64,000 nt of DNA, taken from positions 12,633,001 through 12,697,000 of the forward strand of contig NC_079888.1 in assembly GCF_029227915.1 (NCBI RefSeq), read 5' to 3'. Source of the DNA: Hydractinia symbiolongicarpus (Eukaryota > Cnidaria > Hydrozoa > Anthoathecata > Hydractiniidae). The position numbers and the translations under genes were made by a program. Position 1 is the first letter of the stretch. The number at the start of each line of letters is the position of its first letter. Below, in pieces: positions 27,801 through 40,100 of this stretch. The notes beneath the pieces are model-generated. The model did no database searches. It was given only the letters and a program-made list of their open reading frames with translations, and had not been told where the DNA came from.

Positions 27801-30800
27801 ATTTTGTGCTTCGCATTTAGTCTTAGTTTCATAAGCTTTGGCTTTTTCCAAGAAACTGTGAAACTCTTTCCATACACCTTTGTTATTCTCACAATCTGCC
27901 TTGTTGTTGTATTTAGAGTAATGTTTCGGTATGTTTGTATTAGGCCAATTTTCCACACATTCACCTAAAAGGAAAAACACAAAGTATTTGTAAAGTTGCC
28001 ACCAGATTCTCAACTTTATTGTCTTGTGCAAAATTTAATTTCTATTGTGTATTTGAGCAGGTTGAATAGTGTAAAAACTACACTGGCTTGGAAGATCAAA
28101 CTTGCTTTCCCAGTTATATAAACATCAAACTCACGAAACAAAATTCACATTATCACCCTAACAATAATATTAAAACGATCCACTTTGTTCCATAACATTA
28201 TTGACACTTCATGCGACATCTGGTAAAAAATCAACATAATATTTGCTAAGATTTTAAAAGAATTGAAGATGTTGGTCTTAGCATCTGTGCGAATCAAGGC
28301 AGGAGCCAGTAAGACGGAGAAACTATTATTATATTTTAATGCATTTTACAGATCAGAGAACCCTCTTCAACAGGTTTCCCTTTATATTTTACAGTTCTGA
28401 AAATAGCCATATTTGTTTTAATTTTATTTCACGCTGTTTTTTAAAATACCACCGAATTGCAGAAGCAGTATAATCCAACAAACAAAACTTTTAGAGTCCA
28501 TTACACAAGTTATTTTTTACCTTTAGGTTTAACATTGAAACTTTCTGATTGAAAGTACTCGCACATTGACTCGTTTTCTGCTAAGATTCCAATATCTTTC
28601 CAGTCACTAGGATGCCAATATGGATAGTAATCTCTTTCCTCAGGACATTCATAACCATTGCGATTACCATTTGGATTTTGACGTGTATTTTTGGCATTAT
28701 TTCCAACTTTTTGGTCAGCAGTAAAAATACCTGATAAATATATTTACATGATAAATATACCTGTTAAAAAATGCAGTTAAGATGTGAAAAAAGAAAACAT
28801 GCAAAAATAGATTAAAGATTTACATATTCTTCGTCCCAACAAAAAGTTTATTTCGTTCTAAGACCTTATTCAGGGGGAAAACCCTACCGCTATACGTTCC
28901 TGAGTTTCAGGTTATAAGGCATTAAACTTGGCATAAATGATGTTTGTTACATAAAAATTAAAAAAAACATGCAATAATTTTGGACAGCAGCATTTTCTAA
29001 TAAACTTGTAGTTTTTAAATATTATGTTATTTAGCATATATTTTTTATCAAGATTTAATTAAAAGATGTTTTTATGGAATGAAATGAAATGCTAATGAAA
29101 TACATTGTTTTATAAAAACAAGCTCGACAATTTCGAGCTGCTCAGCTGGTTGCTTTGCAAGTAAACTTTTTACTGACACAGTGGTGGCATTGTGAATTTT
29201 GACAGAAGTGCACTCAACACACACGCATACAAATCTACACAATTAAGGTGTGAGAGCTCAAAGTTTGCTAAGCAAGTTGCTTAATTATTGATATCAATTC
29301 CAATTTATAATTTCAGACCCAACTGGGTTGCTTATAAAAAATATCGTTTAAACCAAGGTGTACTATATAATAATACGCTAAATGTGTCTGAGTGTGTGTC
29401 TGTAACAGGCAAAGTGGATGTGTTCATCTTCCTTTGATGTAATCAAAAAAGTTATGTTTTAAATGTAAAACTTTCTGACATTACAGCGTGACGTCAATAT
29501 AACTACTTTAACGTCAATATCTTAATTTAAATTAATGAAGCCATTACAGTGCACTTAAAACTTTGAGGCCAAATAACCTAGAAACAAGGTGATGACGCCA
29601 ATGATTTTTCACCGCGTAGAGACCACCTGGGACCCCCAAACCTGGTTTCCCAAATCCGTTTCGGAATAGACGGGTTGATGACTTCATCAAAAAACCTTCA
29701 AACCTAATATCTCTGCAACCGTTTGTCAAAAATACATGGATTTTTCCACAGGCTTTATCAACTAGTTATTAATAATAGTAAAATTTTCAAATTAAATGCA
29801 TTTAAATAAATAAACAATTACAGATTTAAACACTGTATATCTAAAAAAAAATAAAAATTTGGAATGCTGTAGGTGTCTTGAATAGTCTGCAAACTCCAAG
29901 AAATCCTGTTATGCAAAATATATGAAAATTGTTCAGAAAACCATGAACATAAGTTTACACTGTAAAATTATATGTAACAATAACAATCTCCTGTAACAAT
30001 CTCCTGTAACAATAGGCTACCTGTCTGTGTGTCCGTGGCTTTTGCAAGAAGTATTATATATTTTACAGTTTTCTTCAATAAAGTATATATATAATATCAC
30101 CTATAAAACTGTTCTGTAAATTAAAAAACTTTATCAACATCAAAGGCAAGTTTATTAGGATTAAAAGTGCCATGGCATTTCACTTTAAGTCTAAGGCTTA
30201 ACAATGTAATTAACTGAAGTCATGTCTTGTGTGGGAAACTAAATATGACCAATTTTCCAAAACTGGGTCAATTCAGCATTTCATAACTGACGGATTGATG
30301 ACATCAAAAAACCTTTAAACCTTTATTTCTACTTAAGCATTCGCCAATCATTACGTTTTATCACACAGGTTCTTTGCATATGGCGACAGGTTACTTATGA
30401 CGTTATTAAATATCTCCACCCACATAATCACGTTGATTTTTCCACAGCTAGTCAACTAGTACAAATAAATACTTTTCACGCAAGTAACAAAACTGATTAA
30501 TCTAAAACTACATTAAGATATATTCATATTTCAGTGGTGTTTTATTCCACACAATTCAAATAACCTTCAAACAAGTTAAATGTTCCAATAATATTATTCC
30601 ATTATAGTTAAGCAATTACAATATTACTATTCAAATGTTTTAGTATTTTTTAAAATGTTTTACAATATTACATAAGAATTTATACAAAAATACAAATAAC
30701 TAATAGAAAAATTTTTATGCTAAAATATTTCTAAACGCAATAAAGTGGTGGGTTACTTGGTTACTCATTAACAAAAATATGTTACTCTCAATAGAATTAC

Positions 30801-33800
30801 AAATCACTTTGCTGCGTTTAGAACTTTCATAAGCAGTGTCCCGTTACTTCATACACGTTGTGCTGTAATGTCTAGAAAGTTAACAAGACTTTTTCCAGTT
30901 ACTTTAAAGAAATATAAACACATCTACTTTACTTAATACAAACATGTGGACACATATATACATAGGGGTGGGTTGACCCAGCTTTAGTAGAGCAGTCCCA
31001 TTTTGGTTCCTAGTTACCAACGCAAAGATGTCAATTATTTCCACCTGTTATTAAATTATTTAGCTTTAAGCTTAAATAATAACTTTGCAAGTTAAAAAAT
31101 GATATTAATGTTTTTCTAAATGCGTTGATGCTATGCCGTAATGTGTACAAAGGAACACATTCACTTTGCCTGTTACAGACACACAGACACATATATACAT
31201 ATTGTCTGTTTTAATGGCATGCTTAAATTATTTGCAGTGGAAGGTAATTTTTGAAGGCATAAAAAGCATATTTAAAGCAATTCCCATTTTTAATATTGTT
31301 AAGCATGCCTAAATAAAGCGTTTAATGAGTTTTTTTTTTGACCAAATGCTATATTGGGTTGAGAGAAATTTGGGCGTGGTTTGAAAGTGAGTACTAGAGT
31401 ATAAATAAGTTTATATGTGGTGCAGTATTTTGATTTTACGTTGGAAACAATGGAATACATTCATATAAACAACAAACCACTGTGATCCAGAAAATCCGGT
31501 GATCAAAAGTAGGAAATGATCTTTCCTACTTTTAAATCTTGAATTCTATAAATTGGATTTGACAAAATGGATTGTGCATTGTCTGCTAAACATGAGCTGT
31601 CAATGTTATCCTAATTTCTGTAAACATAGAATTCTTGACTGCTCAACTTAGCTAAATTAAAGCCACGCAATATATGGTTAAGAAAAGGGGGCTTCTACAA
31701 TACAAGATAAGAGATTAAAAAATACTTCAAACTTTATGACTTTTTTTAGAAGATAAAACAAAACAATAATCAAAAACTGAAAAGATTGCCAATAAGTTTA
31801 AAAAGTAGCTGCACTGCCATAACCTCACATTGGATTCCACTTCCAAAATCATAACATCAGAATTGCAGTGAATTGCTGTAATACTATGCAGAATTGAATA
31901 CAGCAAATTGATCCGAAAAGCGAACTAGGCACGTGGGCGTAATTTAATGGAGATTTGGTTGCCCCAGGGTAATGCTAATGGGGAAAATTTATTTTGCAAC
32001 ACATGTAAAAAATCATTGCTAAGGAGCTCAAACAACAAATGGTTAGATTAAAATGTTTTCATAAGAAAAATAGGTCTAGTTGAGAGTGACCGAAATGTGT
32101 GTCCAGGACATTTACCATTCTAACACACAATAAAGGGCCCTAGGTGGTAGTGATGATTGGCAAAATCCTGTGAATTTTCTCTGTTCTAGGCCTTTTAAAC
32201 AGATTTGGCACGTGTAAATGCTAAAAACACAGGACTGGTTCAAAATATTAAATTTGGCATAGCGCAGTGAGTTTCCTAAATTTAATTTCATCTATTTCAG
32301 ACATTCATCCTTCTGTATACATTTGCAACAAACTCATACATAATCTTTGAAACACAAGTTTTGTTTTAATACATTAGTATTTTAGACTTTGTTATTCTGT
32401 TTTTTTATGCATGCCCTTTTACTTTAGCACTTCCTTTGCAATTGCCTTTATTTTTATTTGTTAAACTGGTGAGGACTGACAAATCTTTAGTTAGGAACAT
32501 TGCCTTTAATTATTCTACAGAATGTTCTATAGAATACAATGTGAAAAGTGTTTAGAGTGCAACAAGCCAGCCTTAAACAGTACATCACAAAATGTACAGT
32601 TTAACAGACTGGAGCTATCTTTTTGAAAAAAATTTTTTGATCTCGTTAAAAGTGTCTGTCTTTTGTTAAAGAAAAATTACAAATATATCAGATAAATGTT
32701 ACTTTGATAAAAAGTGAATATACAGCTATGAATTTCTCATGCAAAAGGTTTCAGGTCAATACAATTTGAAAGTACCAAGGAATTCAATAAGCATGTGTTT
32801 TGCTAGAATTTATGTTCTTAACATCTTAGCTTTTTTTTCAATTATGCAGAAGGTTACAACAAGTCTACAATTGTTTATCACATTAAATAATTATACTTAA
32901 GAAAATCAAATATTGAATCACACTGGTTGGGAAATATCAATTAACAACATATTTCATTATCACAGACATCGTCAGCTGAGTATTGATACCACCTTGTTGT
33001 ATTGTTGACAACTAATCCACTGGTATTCTCCTACTCATTTAAATTTTTTTCAGAAATAATCCTTGCTTTTATAATTAAAAAACTAGAATGTTACATAATA
33101 ACAGGATATTAAAACACTGCCACACACATTGAGACCTACAATGTTACCCTTATTTGTTGTTATAGTAATAACAAAAAGGTTATCAACATATAAGCAATGA
33201 TATTATTGAAACTATTAGTGGTATAATTAACTACATAAAAATAATAATCCCTGCTGTAAGATTTACAGAAGGGATTATTTACTTTTATAAATGATTTAAT
33301 CCAAGCTCTGTAATGGCTCTGGCATTGTGTTAAACATTCTAGAATTCTTATGAAACCCCAATATGACTTACAATTATAAGCAAACAAGTATTAGATTTGG
33401 CCATATTAAGGTTCACTATACCATGTGCTCGCAATTTGATGCAATGATACACACACTTTTTTATATAAGAAACACAAAACTTGCATTTAGCCTCAACGTT
33501 TCATAATTTTTTGTATTTTTGGCATAAAATGTTTCCAAATGTTTCTAAAAATATTGCTAGTGCTTAAAATTAAATTAACTTGTTCGTAGTTGAAGAAAAT
33601 GTTCCTTAAATATTCATGTTTTAAAATTATGTTCTTTTTACCAATTCAGCCTGGTAATGCTTCTTAATTGTTTCTGAAATTTTCTAAAATAATGGCCAAA
33701 TTTAAGCCTAAGTTTCTACCATTTCTAAATCAAAAAAGCATGTATAGCAAGATGTGACTAACATCCTCTGTTAGTTCTTCAGTCTGTTTTCGACATTATT

Positions 33801-36800
33801 TCTCACCTTTCTACTCCCCACCCTTCTACTACCTGTTCTCCCACTGCAAGTAAATGTCGACATCAGCATTATTTTAATGGTTTTAGTGGTATTTTTTTAG
33901 ATCAGACTTATCACAATTACCCTGAAGCATGTATATACTTTAAGAAATATTCATATTAAATTTTCATTAATGCTTATTTTCGAGTCTTACAACTACACTT
34001 TTGGGGGTTTTGTATGTTTTGATGTGATTTTTTATATTACTAAAATTAGTACTTCCCATACCGTTGTGTTTTAATGGACGATTTAAGAAACAATACATTA
34101 TTAGAAATCTGATAATATGACTTAAACATAAAAACTCTTGTGGTTTTAACACTTGACTTTATTAAGAATCTAGAATTTAGATTCCTTACAGCACTCCTTC
34201 ACTAACATTACACATTAATTTCACTCCTCCCATATGACCATGTATATTAAATCCAAAAAGAAAATATTTAGTAAGAAACATGCACCTTTATTTCTTTCTC
34301 GAACTGAACATTTATCATACCATTCAAAAGGTTCTTGATATCCTTTGACCTGCCGAACATTATTTCTTTTTCTGCTCTCAAATACTTCTTTTCTTTCATT
34401 ATCTAAATATAACATCACTTTAGGTTTTTTTAAAAGAAATCTTAATTTTTATGCAACCTTACATTCTCTTAAAAATTTCAGGCCTTAATATTTCCTGACA
34501 AAAAGAGAACACTTCCCTTTTTAGTCTTAAGCTTTATTTTTATGTGTCAAAGATAGTAAATTTATATGAAAATATCTCAGTCACTTTAAAAACTTTTGAT
34601 ATAAAAAATATGACAGGAAAAATGCATAATACACATACTTTGAGGTGGCTGATAATTTTGTCGGTCTGAGTTTGTTCCATCTCTCATTTTGTAATTTTCT
34701 ACAGTAATTGCATCTGAACCAGTTGTTGGTTCACAAATATATTGCAGGACAATATGACAATTTAATTTGTTGGGATTGTCATTCTCATTTCCTCCACAGC
34801 CATGCTGATTTGTCCATTCAATTCCCAAATTGCTAACACCTTTACCATTTTTTGCATTTTTTGAACTCTGGAAGTATACCTAAAATTTACAAAGACAAAA
34901 AAATGTAAAAAGAAAAACCTTTTTTTTAGAAGTGCTCTTTACCTGTCAGTTCCTATTCAAAATGTATTCTTTACTATTTTATATGAGTGCCCAACTTTAT
35001 TTAAACTATAAAGTGAACAAAAAATGTACCCTTCTTTTTTGCAAGCAGCCAAAAATACACAGAATCTAAAGAAAAACCAAGGTTGGTCTTTTCCTAATTT
35101 TCATTCTAATTCATGCAAATGTTGACATGACAATAAAAATTCTTGATTCAACATAAACTATTGACCAACACAGCTTTTAAGGTTAATGTAACTTAAATTT
35201 GTTCTCATTTCCTCTCTTAATTTAACTGTTGGTTGAGTATGGCAGTGTTGGATCACAAAAAAATATAAATTTCCAATATAATACAAAATAAATTGAATTA
35301 AAAAAGTCAGTTAATTCTATTTAATTTAATTCTATAATCAGCAAATTTGATATATAATAACAAAACGTTTTGTTTTATTTATATTATAAAAAAACTTTGT
35401 GTTGCTTTTGTTTTGCAAAAACAACGAAAATTATTTTGTATTACCATTCGATACTGATTAGCTTCATTTTTCGCGGCATTTGAAGTTTTGTCACCAACAT
35501 TGTATCCGCCTCTATTATTGTTCTAAACAGAAAAATAATTTTGTGTTAACCAACTAATTTATAAATCTGTTTAAAAAAAAATTACATATATATAACAGCA
35601 AAAACGTGGCCTAATGAAAATTAAAGGTGCCTTTTAGACATTCGTTGCCAAAACCATTTTTACCAAGCTAAAAAGTTCTCTAGTGTCAAAGTGTGAGTAT
35701 AGTCATAGACATTCCTCATTCATTGCATCCAGTAAAAAGGATCAAGCAAGATCTTTTACATGTGCTTTACTTACATGATTTAGTGTTTATCTTATTTCAT
35801 TCTTTTTTTAGCAAGAAGGCAAGTTTTATGGGGAAATAATACATGTAAAGATACAATTAACTAGCTAGCATACAATCAGGGAATTCCATGAGACAACCAC
35901 ACATGCCCAACCTGTTAAGGAGAGTGGAATTCATCGTATCAGCGATTTAATATGGGCAAGTGAATGTTATCATAGCCTCGGGTTAACCCAAGCCATCTAA
36001 GGGACAAGATGGCACATTGCATGGGCCATTGAATGGTGCAGGGAGTTGTCTGGCAGAGCGCAGACAGTAACTGGGTCTGCAAAATAAGCATTAAATACTC
36101 TACCCATCTAAGCCATAGCCCCTCCTGGAATAATAGACAGGACATCAGCACTCAGAATTACCAAAAATGTTTGACAATAAAATTTTGCCCCAATTAAGGT
36201 CAGCTGCACATTAAAAGCTCTTAGCAAAAACTAAAGTAATACATTTTTACACTTTAACTACATCATTAAAAACAGTTTAAAAGCACTTGTCGTTAAATTA
36301 AGTCATCGAAGAAAATGCAAAAACTTATTTAATTTAATGCTGTTTTTCTGCAGCTTCGAACTTTATTTTTAACCTCTTTCTTCTTTAATACTTTTTAATT
36401 AAAGTTTTTTAAAAAATGTAATCCTGCAAGTATGGTTCGGAGATTAAGTGTTCACCACCACCTGGGTGCGTGAGGATCACGTTTGCTAGAAAAGTATGAT
36501 CACAACAGGAAATGTATATACAAAATAATATTATGTTTGGAATATAATAGAACAACTAGTACTGAATGTCAATCTAAAAATCTAAAGTTATCATCGCATT
36601 TACCATGGAAGAAAAAGGAAACTTCCTACTGGTCCATACCAGTAAGAAAGCTGACTTCAGCTTACCAATATAAGGAGTAAAACTATTGAATGTGCTAATC
36701 AAATATATCCACAACATTTCTGATTGTACGCTGGATTTCTTCAAACACAGCCTTGATAGTTATCTATTCTAGATACCGGATAAACAACTAGTGGTTGTAT

Positions 36801-37175
36801 TACACAGCATTGAGACAAGCTAATTCAAATTTCAATATATATATACTACATGCCACACTGTAGCTTGATTAGGACATTTATCCTATTAAGGGCTCGTACG
36901 CAACTGCTAATCCTGAAGATTTTTCAAAAGCTTAAAGGTACAACGAGGTAAGGTAGGTTAAAAATCTTAGAGTTGTGCAGCTAGCTAAAATGTTGGAACT
37001 TAAAAGATTTGAAAAGTTTTACCTGTGAATCAAACAATCTGTTGTTGGTTTTTCTATTAGCTGATTTTTCATTTAGTCTGTTGTTTGATCCTCTAGGGCT
37101 ATGCATATAGACATCACAAAAAGTCAAAACAATACATGCCAAAAGCAGCCCAAGCACTTTAACCAAATTTGACAT
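13504..37175 (-). CDS. DD3-3-like secreted protein, complete, 10 exons
   Basis: Homologue of protein DD3-3, first described in Dictyostelium and also found in invertebrates; biochemical function unknown. Exons on the - strand, all GT/AG and in phase: 37175-37023, 35522-35445, 34879-34639, 34402-34286, 28730-28521, 27964-27574, 21820-21758, 18581-18271, 17969-17898, 13892-13504. Together they give 2025 nt, 674 residues plus stop. Residues 1-20 are a signal peptide ([13 protein letters not shown]), then the family start [16 protein letters not shown]. Later family blocks are [51 protein letters not shown] and [19 protein letters not shown]. The C-terminal 150 residues have VHIQWTGSNTHNN and [18 protein letters not shown], which look cupredoxin-like (inference). 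No break or missing block was found, so I expect an active gene exported from the cell. Confidence 0.93.
14264..14507 (+). mobile_element. tRNA-derived SINE, family A, copy 1
   Basis: The head carries an A-box-like TGGCCTTGTGG and a B-box-like GGTTCGGTCC, as in tRNA-derived pol III promoters. A central block follows: GTCTTTACCACAGCTACGGG then TCAACCCATGCCATG. The tail is ATAAT-rich. It matches the copy at 23292 closely. It lies in a DD3-3 intron, antisense to the gene. Confidence 0.82.
15513..15532. repeat. GT microsatellite
   Basis: Short TGTGTGTGTGTG run in an intron of DD3-3. Confidence 0.7.
15960..17840 (+). mobile_element. Decayed LINE with endonuclease and reverse-transcriptase remnants
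   Basis: Fragments in shifting frames read as a non-LTR retrotransposon. Endonuclease remnants include [13 protein letters not shown] (16310) and [15 protein letters not shown] (16560). Reverse-transcriptase remnants are [16 protein letters not shown] (17040), [16 protein letters not shown] (17165) and [11 protein letters not shown] (17350). C-terminal remnants around 17680-17810 include RLRWYGHM. Stops and frameshifts are frequent and parts of the RT are deleted, so it is inactive. It resembles the RTE-like LINEs often mislabelled craniofacial development protein 2-like. It lies antisense in a DD3-3 intron. Confidence 0.82.
18098..18120. repeat. TTTC microsatellite
   Basis: About five CTTT units in a short DD3-3 intron, next to a 30-bp tandem repeat. 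Confidence 0.75.
18121..18210. repeat. About 30-bp tandem repeat, three copies
   Basis: Repeats of GTTTGGAGGGCTTTATTACA with small changes lie in the intron between DD3-3 exons 8 and 9. Confidence 0.75.
18582..21757. other. DD3-3 intron 7, unique-looking AT-rich DNA
   Basis: Splice sites are TA|GTAAGT (21757) and TTTTTAG|T (18582). No transposon was recognised apart from a small tandem duplication of AACAAGAACAAGACAAAAG at about 20445-20480. Confidence 0.5.
23292..23550 (+). mobile_element. tRNA-derived SINE, family A, copy 2
   Basis: The head TGGCCTTGTGGTTATGGAG and B-box GGTTCGGTCC match copy 1. The central block TCAACCCATGCCATGGAGGG follows. The tail is a TAA repeat of about 30 bases. 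It sits within the decayed LINE at 22570. Confidence 0.85.
23552..24286 (+). mobile_element. Non-autonomous Helitron-like element, copy 1 (735 bp)
   Basis: The 5' end is TCTATAATAATATGAAGC. The 3' end has hairpin GTGGATTTTTCCAC, a 12-base spacer and CTAG|T. This is the classical Helitron terminus: no inverted repeats, hairpin 10-12 bases before CTRR, host T after it. It has no coding capacity. Internal blocks such as AATGAAGCCATTACAGTGC are shared with 29362-29765. It is inserted next to the SINE tail inside the LINE. Confidence 0.68.
25672..26110. repeat. Degenerate tandem repeats in DD3-3 intron 6
   Basis: GTAACACCCTCCTTCGTTATG (25685) recurs 128 bases on as GTAACAGCCTCCTACGTTATG. TGCTGCATAACTTTCAAAA-type units recur four times at about 25998-26105. 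Another CGTAACACCCTGCTTCG lies at about 26172. Confidence 0.55.
26300..26760. mobile_element. Foldback element with arms of about 170-200 bp
   Basis: The left arm (from AAAATCAAGTTGAGGTCATA to ATGATGTCATGAGTATGC) is mirrored on the right: ATACTCATGACATCACAATT through TTTAATATGAGCTCAACTTG. Alignment by eye is about 75% over the arms. No coding sequence lies between them. Confidence 0.7.
27574..34402 (-). CDS. DD3-3 exons 4-6: central cysteine-rich region
   Basis: Exon 4 (34286-34402) carries [17 protein letters not shown]. Exon 5 (28521-28730) carries [26 protein letters not shown] and MCEYFQSE. Exon 6 (27574-27964) carries [38 protein letters not shown] and QRCVLRLR. All three begin two bases into a codon. 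The donor of exon 4 (G|GTGCAT) is weak but gives the right family reading. Confidence 0.9.
29362..29765 (+). mobile_element. Non-autonomous Helitron-like element, copy 2
   Basis: It begins CTATATAATAATACGC and carries GTGTGTCTGTAACAGGCAAA and the AATGAAGCCATTACAGTGC block. It ends TGGATTTTTCCA hairpin, spacer, CTAG|T. It is about 404 bp, an internally deleted version of copy 1. Confidence 0.68.
30011..30459 (+). mobile_element. Helitron-like element, diverged copy 3
   Basis: Internal sequence (CTGTCTGTGTGTCCGTGGCT, later TTGATGACATCAAAAAACC) and the end GATTTTTCCACAGCTAGTCA then ACTAG|T match the family. The hairpin is partly decayed and the 5' end is not clear. Confidence 0.6.
34639..37175 (-). 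CDS. DD3-3 exons 1-3: signal peptide and N-terminal conserved region
   Basis: Exon 1 (37023-37175) starts at the only in-frame ATG ahead of a strong signal peptide and ends CAG|GTAAAA. Exon 2 (35445-35522) encodes [14 protein letters not shown]. Exon 3 (34639-34879) encodes VYFQSS through the cysteine-containing HGCGGNEN block and [13 protein letters not shown], ending one base into a codon at A|GTATGT. Confidence 0.92.
35925..36160 (+). mobile_element. SINE family B, 5'-truncated old copy
   Basis: AATATGGGCAAGTGAATGTT and CGGGTTAACCCAAGCCATCT, up to ATAGCCCCTCCTGGAATAAT, match the complete copy at 38081. The tRNA-like head and TATC tail are missing. It lies in DD3-3 intron 1, antisense to the gene. 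Confidence 0.75.
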
Positions 37176-37491
37176 TATTTTTCAACCTATATACAATTCA
37201 AAAATTCCACAATCATAAAATGCACATGTTATCTTGCTCTAAAATAACACTATCAACAGAAATGTAGTTAGTCAAGTGACAAGCGTAGCCAGCTATACAG
37301 TATTATACATAATAGGGAAACTTTAAATTATCGTAAATAGGACTGAATTGACCCTGTTCTGTAGCTAGCCGGTAAAATGCAGAAAGTTGATACGAAAATT
37401 CATGTCATGTCATGTGTTATGACGAAATGCTCCTTGATCAACATATCAAGATATTTATGAGTAATCTTGAATAAATCTTGACGGAAAGCCT
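37176..37491. promoter_or_regulatory. 5' flank of the DD3-3 gene
   Basis: Sequence upstream of the DD3-3 start codon. It is AT-rich and no TATA box or initiator can be placed with confidence. A MITE starts at 37494. Confidence 0.3.
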
Positions 37492-37493
37492 TA

Positions 37494-37654
37494 AAGGGGG
37501 ATTTTCACGAAGCGAATTGAGCGGCGAATTCGACGGCGAATTGTATCTGAGCATGCGCAGTTCGATGCAAAATCAAAACAAACAAAACTGCGCATGCTTA
37601 GAAACAATTCGCTGTCGAATTCGCCGCTCAATTCGCTTCGTGAAAATCCCCCTT
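37494..37654. mobile_element. TA-flanked MITE with about 65-bp terminal inverted repeats
   Basis: The left arm AAGGGGGATTTTCACGAAGC to GCATGCGCAGTT is mirrored by the right arm ending GCTTCGTGAAAATCCCCCTT with only a few mismatches over about 65 bases. It is bounded by TA on both sides. Low divergence of the arms suggests recent insertion. Probably a Tc1/mariner-type non-autonomous element. Confidence 0.85.
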
Positions 37655-37656
37655 TA

Positions 37657-38080
37657 TACTGTACTGTACTTTATACTGTATTCCGCACGAAATTGACCCG
37701 TTGTACGAGGTTGGTCATATTCTGCGCGCGTGTACGAAAATGGGCAATTTTGTATGGGCATTGCAATTGCTATACAAAAAATTATACGAGGGTTCAGAAA
37801 TGAATATCTAAGCATTGGTAAATATATTCACTAAGCATGACAATATCTTAAATACTCTGTAAATGTTACTTTTTAACAACCATCTCTCATGGTTGTACCA
37901 ATCTTGTACAGCCTCAAATTTTGTCTACGAGGTTGGGCCTGGGCATGTTTACTACTTATCCGATTTTTTGTGATCCATACCAACTTCGTGCAACTTAAAA
38001 TATTGTGTACGAAGTTGGGCCTACTTTACTTCTACTAAACGTGAATTTTTCTGATTCGAAGCAACTTCTGCTAATAAACG
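37657..38080. other. Short spaced TGTACGAGGTTGG repeats
   Basis: TGTACGAGGTTGG, TCTACGAGGTTGGGCC and TGTACGAAGTTGGGCC recur at about 37700, 37925 and 37995. No gene is seen. Confidence 0.4.
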
Positions 38081-38414
38081 GTGGCGCCGTAGATTACTGG
38101 TTATAACTCTCGTACTCTGTGCGGGACACCGGGGTTCGATTCCTCTTGACGGCGATTCAACATGGGCAAATGAATGTTACCATAGCCCCGGGTTAACCCA
38201 AGCCATATGAGGGAAATTGGGGAGATGGCTCCATGTGTGGGCCGTTGAATGTTGCCGGGATTTGTCTAGTAGAGCGCGGGCCCTAATTGGGTCTGCGCAC
38301 CTCAAAACGAACATTAAATACTCTAGGACTCTCCATCTAAGCCATGGCCCCTCCTGGAAATAATAGACAGGGTATATCCCTCGTATTAGTAAGGCTAGCC
38401 ATGTAAAATATGCA

Positions 38415-38420
<6 letters not shown>
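38081..38420 (+). mobile_element. tRNA-derived SINE, family B, complete copy
   Basis: The tRNA-like head (38081-38155) has TGGCGCCGTAG as a likely A box and GGTTCGATTCC at 38133-38143 as a near-perfect B box. The body includes CGGGTTAACCCAAGCCATAT, which aligns with the central block of family A, then CTAAGCCATGGCCCCTCCTG. The 3' end, GTAAAATATGCACATCTATC, leads straight into the TATC array. Confidence 0.85.

Positions 38421-40100
<1,680 letters not shown>

Larger units (their letters stand above)
28731..34285. other. DD3-3 intron 4 (5.6 kb)
   Basis: It contains two Helitron-like copies (29362-29765, about 30011-30459) and a Helitron-type scrap on the - strand at about 31155-31205 (TTGCCTGTTACAGACACACA). 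The rest, including 31206-34285, shows no recognised gene or element. Confidence 0.55.

Noticed and set aside
27536-27820. + strand frame of 94 residues
   Set aside because: It is the complement of DD3-3 exon 6.
37113-37160. Copper monooxygenase-like N-terminus in DD3-3 ([12 protein letters not shown])
   Set aside because: Such enzymes need His as the first mature residue; here the predicted mature start is at or near Asp-Val-Tyr-Met-His.
38081-38155. A functional tRNA gene
   Set aside because: The A and B boxes belong to the head of a SINE that continues into a body and tail; no cloverleaf was completed.
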